A stretch of DNA of 64,000 nucleotides from Turnera subulata (Eukaryota; Streptophyta; Magnoliopsida; Malpighiales; Passifloraceae): the NCBI GenBank assembly GCA_028386065.3, contig JAKUCV010001309.1, forward strand, positions 79,502 to 143,501, written 5' to 3'. Numbering within the stretch: the stretch's first letter is position 1; each line of letters opens with the position of its first letter. Below are positions 32,072-44,132 of the stretch, piece by piece. The notes beneath the pieces are model-generated. The model had not been told where the DNA came from and did no database searches. It was given only the letters and a program-made list of their open reading frames with translations. Position numbers and translations under genes: made by a program.

Positions 32072-33564
32072 CCTACGACCATGAGCTCTGAAGCCCTCCT
32101 GCAGCGCATCCGTCGTGGCCTCCTCCCCTCCAGGACATGGATTCTCCCCGCGGTCGGCTGCCTCTGGGCTTTCGGAGGTGGGGCCTCTTCGTGGTTCTTG
32201 TGGGCTTCCCTCAGGAACTTGGCTTTGATTAGTCGTTCGATCTCTCGTTTCAGTTGGTGGAATTCCTCCGTGTCGTGCCCGTGATCACGGTGGAACTTGT
32301 AGTAGCGAGATTGATCCTTAGATTCGGTGGGGACCCTCGATTGTTGGGGCCATCGTACTTCGAGGTTCCCCTGATTGGCAATAGCCTCGAGTACATGTGA
32401 AGGGCTGACGTTCAATGGGGTGAACTGGAGGGGCTCCGCCTCATGGTTTTTGTTTGCCCTACTCTTCTTTGCCTCTCGAGGGGGGTTGTTAGCTTTGTCC
32501 TTACACTTAGTGCCAGAAGGGGAGCCCTCCGACTTCCCGGCCTAGTAGGCTTTGTCCTGCTAGATGTACTCGGCAGCCCTCTCCATGAGCTGCGCTATGT
32601 TGGTCGGGGGTAGCCTAGAGAGCGAGTTGGCGAAGTCCCTCAGGCGGCATCCCCGCTTGAGTGCCTCCACTGCCACCCCTACTTTTAAATCCTCGACTTG
32701 TAGTAGCTCCTTGTTGAATCGGGCCACATAACAGTGCAGGGTTTTAGTTTCGCTCTATCAGAGGTTAAAATGGTGAGAGCATTCTCGTTTGGGGGGAATG
32801 CATGCTCGGAAACGCTCCACCAATTTTGCGGCTAAGTCGGTGAAGGAAGTGATGGACCCAGGGGTAAGCCTATTGTACCAGTCTTGGGCGTCATCTCGAA
32901 AGGTTGACGCCATCATCCTGCAAAAGACAGCTTCCTCGGTGGTTTGAAGCTCCAGCATTGTCCTGGCATGTGCCACATGCCGTGTGGGGTCGGAACTTCC
33001 CAATAAACATCGAGTTGCATGATTTTGAATTTTTTTGGGTAGCTTCCTAGTTATTAATTTCGTGGCGAGGGGGGAGGCTATCCCAAGTTCCGGCCGTGAA
33101 GGGTCCGAGGGGCCTCGTGTGCTCCACTGGTCATTAGTGGCCGTGGTAGCTTGCCTTGGGGTCCAACTGACGTCCTCCTCTTCAAGGGAGTTTGAGGAGA
33201 TGTCCTCGTGGCGTTCCGCATCCCCCCTGTCCCGATCTCTTGTCCGCGTCCTCGTCGATTCGCTGTTGGCCTGTTGCCGCATCATAGCCTCCTGGTTTCC
33301 TATAAGCTCTGTTACGCCCATGCGCAGGGTTTCTATCTGGGATCCCAGGGCTTAGAACCTGCGATCATCAGTTGTTCGTCTGTCGCGTGAAGCTAAGGCA
33401 ACCCCAGGGGTTGCGTGGATGAAGTCGTACGAGTTTTTGTGGAGTTGCTCCTCTTCCTCGCTGGAGGCTTCGGGTTCACGTTCCCACCTGAAGCTTTTCC
33501 TGACAACCATCTCCACGCCTTTTTGGTTCAAGGTGTCTCGCGGTTGTTGATAAGCCGCTCCCAC
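32072..33564 (-). pseudogene. Tat gag relic
   Basis: One minus-strand frame broken by about four stops (33352, 32758 and two near 32540-32570). It starts MGAAYQQPRDTLNQKG, has a polar Arg/Glu-rich N-terminus, then the retrotransposon gag core (MLELQTTEEAVFCRMMASTF, DWYNRLTPGSITSFTDLA) and a degenerate zinc knuckle YYKFHRDHGHDTEEF, where the family's outer cysteines are replaced by Y and F. It ends at 32068. Confidence 0.86.
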
Positions 33565-33577
33565 TGTGGTCGCTAAT

Positions 33578-33937
33578 TGATATGGAAAATATCAATTAAT
33601 AGGGGAGTAATGAGTCTCCCATTCATTGTCTTTCAAGATTACACGATGGTTACATTTATAGGGGGACAAAAGCCTCTCCCTGTGACTTGGACATGGCTTC
33701 TAGTAAGCCTTAGAGACTCCTTGATGCCCAACCACCGGTTTTCCCGCAGGTTTCCCGGGGAGCCACTGCTTTTTCTTGTCAGCTGTACTTGTGCTGTCTT
33801 GGATGCGTGGGGATGCAGGAATCTCTGAGGAGGATGGCCTTTTAGAGCATGGGCCTTGTGCTAGAAATTTTGGTGGTCTTCACGGGCCGGCCCAGTGGCT
33901 CAAGCCATGTGGGTTTGGTAATTATTTGGGCATATCA
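33578..33937 (-). repeat. 5' LTR of the Tat-type element
   Basis: 360 bp with TGATAT...ATATCA ends (plus strand TGATATGG at 33578, GGGCATATCA at 33928-33937). On the minus strand it precedes ATTAGCGACCACAGTGGGAG, the probable primer-site region, then gag 13 bases on. Confidence 0.82.
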
Positions 33938-34440
33938 GACTTCAACTAAAGTTTGACCCAAAAAAAGTGAATATAAACTTAAATAGATTTTATTCAGCCC
34001 AAATGTACAAAAAATATATATGACCTAACTTTACAAGGCTTGCAAATTCATTTTCTTATAAAAGTAAGTAAAACGGCCGAACCCCAGGTTACCATATTTT
34101 TCATCACAAAAGAGAGAGAAGGGTCGAAAAGGTAATTGAGGTCTAAAATTAAATATAAATAAGGCATGTGATAGAATAAAATGGGTTTTCACCATCATTG
34201 GGTTTCCCTAATCATGCATTGTGTCGAGTCAATGTATTACTCCATCTTACTAAAGGGCAAACTTACTATGATGATCGTATCATTTTCCCATCATTGGGTT
34301 TTCATCACGTTCTGTCCCACCTATCTCTCATCTCTCTTTTGCAGATGATCGTATCATTAGAAGTTGTTCTTGCTATTATTAGATCATATGAACAATCTTT
34401 TGGACAATGAGCTAGTAAATTTTGACTAGCCCGCCGAAAT
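33938..34440. repeat. Host flank; 34099-34245 duplicates 13907-14065
   Basis: No gene. The words TTTTTCATCACA, AGAGAGAGAAGGGTCGAAAA, GGTCTAAAATTA and TAATCATGCATTGTGTC have diverged matches in the 3' flank of ACX3 copy A. Confidence 0.7.
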
Positions 34441-34830
34441 TTGACTGTAAATGTTGTTATTCAGGTCTCATTCAGCTATCGGTTTGGGAATGGTGCTTAG
34501 AAATTCTGCAGGACAGGTTATATTTAGCAGTAAAAAATGCATTGAAGGATCATTCACGGTCCTCGAAGCTAAGATACAAGCTGGTCTCTTTGCCATACAG
34601 TTGCTCAAAGAACGCTCTACCCACAATTTCATGTGGAGTACTGATATTGTGTACAGCTAGCACAAGCTATGCATTGCATACTCCTTATTATATATCACAA
34701 TAATAGAGCTTTACAACTTTTATTTAGATGTTATTCAAACTATTTCTTTTTGTGAACATTGGTCAGTCAGTTACATATTCTCATAGAGACAGTAATTGCA
34801 CATTGTAAGAAGGCATTATGGTTAATTTTG
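34441..34830 (+). pseudogene. LINE-type RNase H relic
   Basis: HSAIGLGMVLRNSAGQVIFS, then GSFTVLEAKIQAGLFAIQLL and a frame-shifted tail with DVIQTISFCEHWSVSYIFSH, RDSN and AHCKKAL. This is the RVT_3 RNase H-like pattern (GxGxVxRxxxG, EAxAxxxAL, HxxRxxNxxAHxLA). The RT is absent, and one frameshift separates RDSN from AHCKKAL. Confidence 0.75.
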
Positions 34831-35689
34831 ATGGATTTTAATATGAATTGTGTGTGTAACGGGCACTATATATTAGGGACCCATAGTGGCTAAGGGTTCC
34901 AATGTTTTGGCGCAAGTTGGTCTTACTGATTAGTTCTTTATTCTTTGCTTATTATGCGTGATCTTCAATCATGCCACTGAATGAAATTTCGGGTTCCTAG
35001 AAGGGAAAAGAATTCTTTAATGGCCAATATGAGATCAGCTTCAATTCAATAATATTCCATGAAGATTTGAAAAGATCTTTGCTTAGTTGTGTGTAATATA
35101 TGTATAGGCTTAGTCCATGTACAAACAAACTTGGAGATTAAAATATAATCTAGCAGCCGAATCAGCCAATGTTCACCAATTGGATATGACAATATATATT
35201 CAATTCCTCCAAACTAAAATGTGCCAGCATTGGAATCATCGTAATCATGCATGTGTTTTATTTTACATCATTTAACTATCGCTGTACAGGTTTGAATGGA
35301 AGAAAGAGACAAGATTTTTCTAAACTAAAATATGCTATTGCCCAATATTTAATTGCGATGCAACTCTTAGCTTTTTCGTTGTCAAATTGTAAACTTGTAC
35401 TGATAAAAGCCTTTAAGGTTTTTATAATATTAATTTTGTCAAAAAGTACAAATTTTTTTAATAGGGTGGACAAACACAATGGTGAAACCTACTTCGATAC
35501 ATCAATTTAATCAAAGTAGGTGCGGGAGTCCATATTTTACACTTCTTACTATTCGTATTTCACACTTCCCCATATTAAGATATATTAAGTGGCGCAATGA
35601 CAAAGCATTATAGGTAACATGCAATTAACGTGAAGGTATGGATTAGGGTGGAATCTTTTTTGAAACCAGCAGAATTCTCATCTTATTCA
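34831..35689. other. 5' flank of ACX3 unit B
   Basis: AT-rich, no gene. 34990-35520 corresponds to 7200-7670 upstream of copy A, with insertions such as the GTGTGTAATATATG stretch near 35087. Confidence 0.7.
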
Positions 35690-35870
35690 AGAAACAGGGC
35701 AAGCATCCCTAACAAGTACATTACAGAAGTCATTTGGCAAAACATTAGGATGATATGAAGAATGCAAAGCAAATTTTGCCAAACAATCTGCGGCCTGATT
35801 AGCTTGCCTCCTAACATGGCAAAGTATACGTATTGGAGCCTGTTTACGATAGTCCAAAATAATTTATTAG
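35690..35870 (-). pseudogene. Second LINE RNase H fragment
   Basis: The minus strand reads LDYRKQAPIRILCHVRRQAN followed by QAADCLAKFALHSSYHPNVLP. This is the C-terminal RNase H motif HxxRxxNxxAdxLAkxAL. Open frame in this short span; nothing of RT is left. Confidence 0.8.
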
Positions 35871-37851
35871 ACACTGATTTTGCTCAATCGATCTCCAGTG
35901 GAAAATTAGAGTGGATGCAAATTTTGCTAAAATTAGAGTGAATGCAAATTGATTTCAAAATGGGCTAAAATAGTGTTATCAAATCTTTTTATTAATTTTC
36001 CTTTGAAGAGTAAAGGACGGATGAGAGTAAAGTCTTTTATAGAAGCAGAAAACTCCTGCTGATACTCCATCCGTTTCAAATTTATATTTGGTGTCTCACT
36101 AAGACATTTTAAGAATTTAGTTTTTTCAAAACGTTATTAGATGTTTAGTTATGAGCTTATTTTTCAAATACAATCATATAATTAAATAACCCAATAATAA
36201 AAAATTTTGATAAATAAGTATTTTATAAAAATATTATCATGTAAAATTCTGAAAGGCAGGAACATATACTGGGTACCATGTGCACCAAACTTTGAGATTA
36301 AAATAATTTAGCATGCGAACAGGAACAAGCCATTGCTTTTTTTTTTTTTGAACGATATGAAGATCTTCATCGGAATCATCGTAGTTGAACTCATGAATAC
36401 AAAAAATAAAAAAAATGAAATAAATTATGAATAGTTAATTATAAAATAATAAACTTTCGCACTACCAACAAAAGCTGATTCCAAGGAAATCATAACGTGA
36501 GTTATGTTTTTTTATTTAATTTATCAAAACTGTGTCACTTAATCACATACAATTTTTTCTATTTTAATGGAGTTTGGGTGTGGGCGTGAACCATTACTAC
36601 TTAATCCTTTTTTTTTGACAGCTGAAACATGCTATTAGCATTAAAGGAAAAAAAAAAAAAAGAAGAAGCTCAAGCATGCTATGGTTATTGCTTATTGACA
36701 CTAATATCAAAATATATACTTTTCAATTATGGTTTTGGAAGTAACCAAGAATGAAGAAGCGCAGTTTTCAAAAGAAAATGATCAATATTATTCTATAATT
36801 AAATAACCCAATATATAAGAGAAAAATTTAATAAATATATATATTATAAAAACATTATCATTTAATATTCTCAAAGGTCAGAAATATATGCTAGGTATAC
36901 CATGTGTACCAAACTTCGAAACTAAAAATAATCTAGCATCAGAGAAAGCCATTGTTCACCAAAATGGGTAAGACAATCTTCATCGGAATCATCGTAGTTG
37001 AATTCATGAATACAAATAATAATATAATGAATAAATTATGGATAGGTAATAAGAATTACAAAGACACCACATAAGACTCGATCATCGAGTTTCTTTTATT
37101 ATTTTTCTATATAAACTCTGTCAATTAATCATATACATTTTTCTATTTCTTGTGGGTGTGGGCGTGAACGATTAGGCAGTAATTTTGCACAATATCCTAT
37201 GGAAAATTTGAGCCAACGAAAATTTTTCTAAAATTTACTACAATATTCGTTAAGTAAGCAAGTACTCAGTTATTGGATTCGTTTTCTTATAAGGTATAAA
37301 TCTTGATCATCACAGGTCCAACTAATTGTAAAAGTATAACAATTAGGGTAAAAGTATAACACATGCACTTTCAAAATAAAAATTAATACATTATTATTGT
37401 TATCATTATTATTTATCAAATAAATAATCCGATGAATTGATTTCAAAATGGGCCAAGTCTTTTGTAGAAGCAGAAAACTCTTGCCTATTTATACTCCATC
37501 CGTTTCATATAAGATTTTAGTTTTTTCAAAACGTTTGTAGATGCTTAAAATTTTTATGAGCTTATTTTTTGAATATAATCCTAAAATTAAATAACCCAAA
37601 AAGAGAAAATTTTAATAAATAAATATTTTATAAAAACATTATCATGAGAAAGTTTTAATTAAAGGCCAGGAATATATGCTAGGTAGGTTCCATGTGTGCC
37701 AAACTTCAAAACTAAAACAATCTAGCATCCAAACATGCCATTGTTCACAAAAATGGATACGGCAATCTTCATTGGAATCATCGTAGTTGAATTCATGAAT
37801 ACAAATAAGTAAAATGAATAAATTATGGATATTTAATAAGATAATTCCAAC
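35871..37851. repeat. Three degenerate direct repeats upstream of ACX3 copy B
   Basis: Units start near 36060, 36770 and 37480. Shared words include AATTAAATAACCCAA (36179, 36796 and 37585), ATTTTATAAAAA-ATTATCAT, ATCATCGTAGTTGAA-TCATGAATAC and GGGTGTGGGCGTGAA. The third unit is split by the hAT element at 37852 and resumes at 38969-39090. Units are roughly 590-790 bases. Two begin with CTCCATCCGTTTCA, which resembles a MITE end. No gene is seen. Confidence 0.75.
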
Positions 37852-38960
37852 TAGAGGTGAGCAATCGGTCGGTACGGCACATACCGTGCCGATAAGGGAT
37901 CGGTATGACTTTTCCGAGAGCCCTATTTTCCGACCGATGCCGCCCCGTTAAGCGTCTCATGCCGATCGGCATGAAGCCGATTTATACCGACCTCGATACG
38001 GTCGGTATACGGTACTGCCGATTTTATAACTTCATACATTTTCTTTTTTTTTTCTTTTTTTCACAAGGCTGACGATGGGCAAGGAGAAGAAATCAAAGAA
38101 GGCTGACGAGAGGAGAAGAAATCAAAGACAATAGAAAAAAAATGAATTATAAAGGAAGAAAAATTATGCAAATCATCACTGTCCAAAATTTGCAATAAAC
38201 ACAAAACAAAGAACAAATTTGCAATTGCATCAATCAATATCTACAAATCCAACAACAAATTACAAATAATCATAACAAAAGAAGATACATATACTTACAT
38301 ATACTAATTACAGTGGAAATTTGGGTATTAGGGTTTGAATCAAATTGGGAATTGAGGATTAAATTGGGCATTGAGTTTTGGCACCATAAAAATCCTTACC
38401 CATCAAATCAGACTCCAAACGCAACCATGCATGAACTTCTCCTCATCTCAAAACTCAGACCCACCGTCCTTGCCCCTCTGCGTTGGTGACTATGGTGGGC
38501 TTCCCTCCATGGCCGCCATGTGGAAGCGCAGGTTTTGGCCGAAGAAAAACCACCTGTGGGCGGAAGAAGAGGTGGGTCTTCTCGAGGAAGATGAAGCGAA
38601 GCAAACTGCACCCACCCACGCACACTCTCTCTCGCGCTTGCTCAGGCGAGGGGGGGGGCTTTCTGGGGAAGAGACGAGAGAGAGAGAAAAAAATTTGGGA
38701 GAAAGAAAGAGAGAGAGGTAAGGGAGAGGGAGAGAGAGGAAAGGGAGCCGAGTGATTAATCGGGTAGGTGAGTTTTTATATTTGGGTTGGGTTTGAGACT
38801 GGTCGGTACGGCTTCTACCGAAAACCGGAGCCAACGGTCTTAACGGCACGGTATAATCGGGATGGGTGGCGCTGAAATTCCAAGGCTTTCGAGCCGATAC
38901 CGTCGGTTTTCAATCGGTATCGGCTCGGTTGATTCGGCTCGGTTAATTTGCTCTCCCCTA
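37852..38960. mobile_element. Non-autonomous hAT-type DNA transposon
   Basis: An 1109-bp element with imperfect terminal inverted repeats, TAGAGGTGAGCAAT on the left and TAGGGGAGAGCAAAT read from the right. It is flanked by an exact 8-bp direct repeat ATTCCAAC (37844-37851 and 38961-38968). Both features are typical of hAT elements. The subterminal regions are rich in CGGTACGG and ATCGGTAT words. The middle contains a stretch (about 38430-38740) that is open on both strands, with purine-rich end GAGAGAGAG, but shows no transposase motif, so any mobility would need a transposase from elsewhere. Confidence 0.9.
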
Positions 38961-38968
38961 ATTCCAAC

Positions 38969-40183
38969 TTCCAAGGCACCATATAACACTCACTCATTAT
39001 GAGTTTTTTCTATGTATTAAACTGTGTCATTTAATCACATACATACATACATTTTTTCTATTTTAATGGAGTTTGGGTGTGGGCGTGAATGATATTTCTT
39101 AATATTCAAATGGAGGGAGACTGGAGAGACTACTTATTCCTATCTGATTTCTGACAGCTGAAATATGCTTGTATACGGCTAGCTTGTTGACACGAATTAA
39201 TTAATAATGGAGATGCGGTTTCAAACATGACGAAATTTGTTGCAAGGTCCCGACAGAAACCAAGAGATTTTGAGTATCCTCCTGGATAATGGAACTCTCC
39301 CAAGTTTACTGGCACTCTATTTTTTTTATTATGATCGTACAGTCAATATGCTTGTTCCAATGCTTTCTTTTTCTTTTTCCAGATGAGAACTTTTTTTAGT
39401 GCACAATAAGAATGATATATTTATTCTTTCCAATCAACTAAAGCTAGCTAAAACAAAAAACAAAAAAAAAAGAGAGTTGCTAGCTAAGATTATTCTTTTT
39501 AATTAATTATGAGGCACTTCCACACATGTTTTGGAACCTTTTGGAATTATTTTTTCTGTAAAAGAAATATTGAGAATATATATAAACTTCTTCTTTTGAT
39601 AAATACATATATAAACTTCTTTTAGTAGAGTAGATCTTAATTCCAATCTTTATATATATAAAAAATTCTCATTAGAAAACTCATCCATCACAATTATATG
39701 CGCGATCGAGCCACCCAGAATCCAGGGCACTATAAATTTTCAGAGTAGAGTACAATCTAAGTGTTAAAACAAATTGGTATTTGCACGGTGCATACACAAC
39801 CGAAATTGAAAGTTTTTTTTTTTTTACCCCATCTGGTAGCCGGAGCATCTCCATCGGGTATCCTAAGTTGAAAGTTGTACACATAGTTTGAGAGTAAACT
39901 ACAATTGGGAATTCAGTTGATGGAACACATACACATTTAATTCAACCATTATATGTCCATCTTGAGAGTAAACTATCCATTTGTTGGTGCCAATCTGAGC
40001 CTAACCCCACATAATTATTATATTGTTTTCACGTGAATCATGATATGCCGGAGCTCAGGCACATGGATTAGGTCATCTCTTTATATAATTATACATATAT
40101 TATCTCCAGAAATCCTGCTAAGGAGGAGTATTAAACAATTTCGGCAGTAAAGGAAATGAGAATTCACACAGCACGGGTGAGCT
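38969..40183. other. Upstream region of ACX3 copy B
   Basis: No gene. It holds the rest of the third direct repeat (to about 39090) and 39380-39550, which aligns with 7720-7880 upstream of copy A. 40110-40180 aligns with 9105-9170 (shared GGAGGAGTATTAAACAATTT). Confidence 0.7.
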
Positions 40184-40191
40184 TATAAAAG
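40184..40191 (+). promoter_or_regulatory. TATA box of ACX3 copy B
   Basis: TATAAAAG in the context GAGCTTATAAAAGAGTGC, 122 bases before the ATG. It is canonical, unlike the matching site of copy A. Confidence 0.65.
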
Positions 40192-40305
40192 AGTGCATGC
40201 AAAAACCAAGAGAACACACACAAAACTAGCAGAACAACCTCTTCTACTAGCTAGTCTAAGCTAATTCTCTTGCACTAAAAGAACAAAGACCCAAACTCCT
40301 TAGCA

Positions 40306-43300
40306 ATGGCACCCCAATTTCGCCACAATGACTCCCCTAACGCCGCGGCCGCCGCAACCCGGCGAGCCCAAATCGTCACCAACCACCTAGTGCTCCACAA
40401 TGAAGCTCCTCCATCCTCACAACAATATCCAACCACCCTCTCTCCCAACGTCTGCCTCAGCTACTCCCCACCGGAGCTCACCGAAACCATCTCTTTCGAC
40501 ACGAAAGAGATGCGGAGGTTATTGGATGTCCACCACATAGCCGAGAGGGAGTGGCTGATTGACTTGATAGAGGGACAAATGGCCATCCACTTCTTTTTGT
40601 GGTATAGTCTATTTATACTTTTTCCTATTAATTATATATTAAGTTCTTTCTCTTTTTTGGATATTGTTACTTGGTAGGTTTATCATAATTGGTCTTTTTC
40701 TATTTGGATTATTACAGGGGGAGTTACATCAAATTCCTAGGGACAAAACGCCATGAGAAGTGGCTAAAAGCCACCGAAAGTTATGAAGTCATTGGTTGCC
40801 TTGCCATGTCTGAGTTGGGGCATGGAAGTAATGTATGTTGTCAAAATATTCTTAATTAATTTTGTGATATCTATTATACTTTGTCTTTGTTGACATTTTC
40901 CTCTCAATTGGATTATATTATTTTGCATTCCCAGGCACAAGGAGCTGAGACAGTGGCCACTTATGATTCAAGCACTGGGGAGTTTGTGGTCAACACTCCT
41001 TGTGAGTCTGCCCAGAAGCATATGATAGGCCTGTCCGCAAATGTAAAGAGTTTGTTTTTTTTTTTTTCATAAATTGACGATGAAATATTGACATGTTATA
41101 ACATTACAAAGTAAACGGGGGGAGGGGGAAAAATATTACTCTACACTAAAAACCAAAGGTAAAGGAGGATTAACTTAGTTGATTGGGGTTGAATGTCTCG
41201 AACCTCAATGGTCCCTCTTGGTTGACGTTTGGCCCGGCCTAGACTCGGAAGCCTCTCCTCAAACGGAACATCTTTTAGAAAAGCAAAAGTCAAACAAGAA
41301 AAATTCACCAACTAGAACCGCCCTACAAGCACTATTAACAACTTGGGCTGCCTTCACCCCAAAATGGAAATTCACCAATAAAAAAAAAAAAGAACTACTT
41401 TGGCTGCCCATATATATAGAGATTTTGACATTAACTGTGCCTTTTCTTGCTATGATTTTGTAGTATGCCACACACGCGATGATCTTTGCACAGCTTTATA
41501 CTAATGGAAGGAACCATGGAGTCCATGGATTTCTAGTCCAGATTAGAGATGGTAATGGCAAGACATGCCCTAACGTTCGCATAGCAGATTGCGGTCTTAA
41601 AAGTGGCTTGAATGCCATTGACAATGGCCAAATCTGGTACTTAATATTTATCATTTCACACTTCCGTTCTTAATTATAGATATATAAATCTTAATGATGG
41701 TAATTACAGTAGGGAATTTGGTATGATAATTACATACAAACTGGTTTGCAGGTTTGACAATGTGCGAATCCCCAGAGAAAACTTGTTAAATGGGGTTGCT
41801 GATGTTTTACCGGATGGGCGGTATGTGACTAAGATTGAAGACCCAAGAGAGGTGATCTATTTTCAAGATTGGTTTTTTTTTTGGTTTCGCATTCGGTATC
41901 TTGAACTTTCTCCGGGCTAATCCAAATTCGACCCAGATTACTGGTTATGGAGTCTCCCAATTGGAACTAACATATATGTATCTCCCTAGTGGGTTTAATT
42001 ACTTAGCAAACTAAATTAAATACCACTAATACTAACATTTAATTTCACTTCCATTTCACAGAGATTTGGGACACAACTGGCGCCTTTGACAATTGGTCGT
42101 GTAATTATATCCACTAGCTCAATTCTCAAAACAAAGGTGCGTACATATGTTATATCATATCTAACTAGACATTTTTAATTTGAGAAAAACGGAAATTCAT
42201 ACTCCTAAAAACTGAAGAGAAAACCCTTGATCATTTGTTATGATAATATAGCAAGTGGGTATAAGTGAATCATGTACAGTTGGTTGGTCCGGTGTCCACC
42301 TTAATAAGTGGAGATCGAAGCCCAAAATAGATTAGTCCTGTGGTGACGAGATACTCTCAATAAGTGGTATATGCCACTTGTACACAATTGGAATAGGCAA
42401 CTAATTAACCTAATATTTTTGATTCCTACTCTTTACAGGTTAGCTTAGCAATTGCTATAAGGTATGCACTTTCGAGGAGAGCATTTTCTGTTACACCTAA
42501 TGGACCAGAGGTTTTATTGCTTGATTATCCAAGCCATCAAAGACGACTCCTACCTCTCCTTGCCAAGACGTAAGTATCCAAAAGTAATTGCTTAGTTGTT
42601 CTTCTACTTGCACATTGTATGAATTCTTGCCTCCTGCAGATATGCTATGACTTTTGCTGGAAATTGGTTGAAAGTGATCTTTACTAAAAGGGAACCCCAG
42701 TCCTACAAAACCGTGCACGTTTTCTCGGTTGCATTCAAGACTATCTTCTCCTGGCATAGCATGAGAACACTGCAGGTTCATTAATATTCTTGCTTGGTAT
42801 ATAGTCTTTCTTAATTAAGTTTCATTATGCTTCATTAATATTCTTGCTTCAGGAATGCCGTGAAGCTTGTGGAGCACAGGGCATGAAGGCCGTGAATAGG
42901 CTTGGTCTGATGGTGGCTGAAAGTGATGCCCAACTCACTTATGAAGGGGACAACAACATTCTGTTGCTGCAGGTATGTGTTTTCCATTGCTTGGGCTATT
43001 AAATATTCTTTGACAAGAGCGAGCTTTAAGGAACATTAATCATATAGACCACCAGGCTCAGCGAGCACTTACAGTATTAGTTTGTTCATGAACATTGATC
43101 ATATAAGTTGTCACAATCTATTTGTACAATAATACAGATTACAAATAATTCTTCTTCCTCAGGTCGCCAAGATACTCCTTTCAGAATTCCTGGCAGCCAA
43201 GAAGCATAATAGACCTTTACAGGTTTTCGGATTAGAACACATGAATGAACCTACCCCGGGTATTCCACCTCAGCTTTCAAGTTCTATCCTAAGGAGCAGC

Positions 43301-44132
43301 CAGTTCCAGGTAGTATATTTGTCACAAATTTGACCCAGTTGTACTGTCCTGTATTGGAAACTATATATACTAACCAGTTTCTTGGTATCAGATTGCTGCA
43401 TTGCGCTTGAGAGAGAGAGACCTTTTGCATCGATTTGCTTCCGAAGTGTCTCAGCATCAATTTTGGGGAGAGACTAAAGATCAAGCCATTAATCTGGTAT
43501 ATAAAAGATGCCATTCTACCACTATGTTTGCCTTTCAATAAATCTCTATAATAGCTTACATCAATTGAGGTTTGAATTATTGGCTTCTGCATTACTCTAA
43601 TTACAGGCTTATCATCTGTACAAAGAATTAAGCAAGGCATTTACAGACCGTATGATACTTCAACTCACCATTGAAGCAGAGGAAGGCATCTCTGCTGGTC
43701 CCATAAAGGTAAAGAAACACAACTCTTCTTCCTGAATAATTAATCCGGAAGTATACTTTTCGTTTATACTGGACTACTAGTCCATGTTGAAGGTGGGACT
43801 CCAACCCGAGACCTCACTCCTCTTATCTTTCCGAGAGTAGCGTACTTGATGATTAAATTAATGTGTGTTCATTGCAGGATGTGTTAGCTCTGCTGAGATC
43901 CTTGTATGCATTAATCTGTATTGAGGAAGATGATACATTTATGCGATACGGGCACCTGTCAGCAAAAAATGCAGCTACAGTGAGGGAAGAAGTTACAAAG
44001 CTTTGCAGCGAATTGCGACCCCATGCACTTGCCTTGGTTAGCTCTTTTGGAATCCCGGATTCATTTTTAGCACCCATTGCATTTGATTGGGTTGAGGCAA
44101 ACTCTTGGTCTTCAGTTAGTGGAGGACACTAG
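40306..44132 (+). CDS. Acyl-CoA oxidase, ACX3 type (copy B, internal in-frame deletion)
   Basis: Thirteen GT-AG exons: 40306-40601, 40718-40832, 40935-41042, 41464-41636, 41752-41851, 42062-42136, 42439-42569, 42640-42775, 42853-42972, 43163-43309, 43392-43496, 43607-43708, 43878-44132. Exons 2-13 have exactly the lengths of copy A; the frame is open for 620 residues. Exon 1 is 228 nt shorter: codons 91-166 of copy A are missing, joining LIEG90 to QMAIHFFLW. The lost block is the helical N-terminal acyl-CoA oxidase domain (NELFNP through LALGI), which would likely disturb folding or substrate binding. The PTS2-like R20-A-x5-H27-L28, ELGHGSN, and catalytic glutamate (E409, equivalent to E485) remain. 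Copies 0, A and D keep the deleted block, so the loss is specific to B. It may be an expressed but inactive or altered enzyme, or an early pseudogene. Confidence 0.85.
41165..41300 (+). mobile_element. SINE-like repeat in intron 3 of copy B
   Basis: Counterpart of the repeat at 10385-10520 in copy A. It shares GTTTGGCCCGGCCT and ACTCGGAAGCCTC but has diverged, with a CTCGAACCTC box B-like word. It sits at the same place in the intron, so it predates the duplication. Confidence 0.5.
41870..41965 (+). mobile_element. SINE fragment in intron 5 of copy B
   Basis: TTGGTTTCGCATTCGGTATC through CGACCCAGATTACT and a CTCCCAATTGG end. It resembles the 3' half of the SINE in copy A intron 6 (AATCCAGATTACTCGG). 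Absent from copy A intron 5. Confidence 0.4.

Larger units (their letters stand above)
26104..33937 (-). mobile_element. Tat-type Ty3/gypsy element, minus strand, 3'-truncated
   Basis: Read from 33937 down: a 360-bp 5' LTR, gag, protease, RT, RNase H, a second RNase H (the Tat lineage hallmark), only the C-terminal end of integrase, a block of about 83-bp tandem repeats, then an ORF on the opposite strand. Extra antisense ORFs and 3' tandem repeats are known in Tat/Ogre/Retand elements. No 3' LTR is seen: the element runs into the Athila right junction near 26.1 kb. Confidence 0.85.

Noticed and set aside
38371..38755. Protein-coding gene in the hAT element
   Set aside because: Several frames are open on both strands in a purine-rich region, but none shows a known motif, a convincing start or a conserved pattern.
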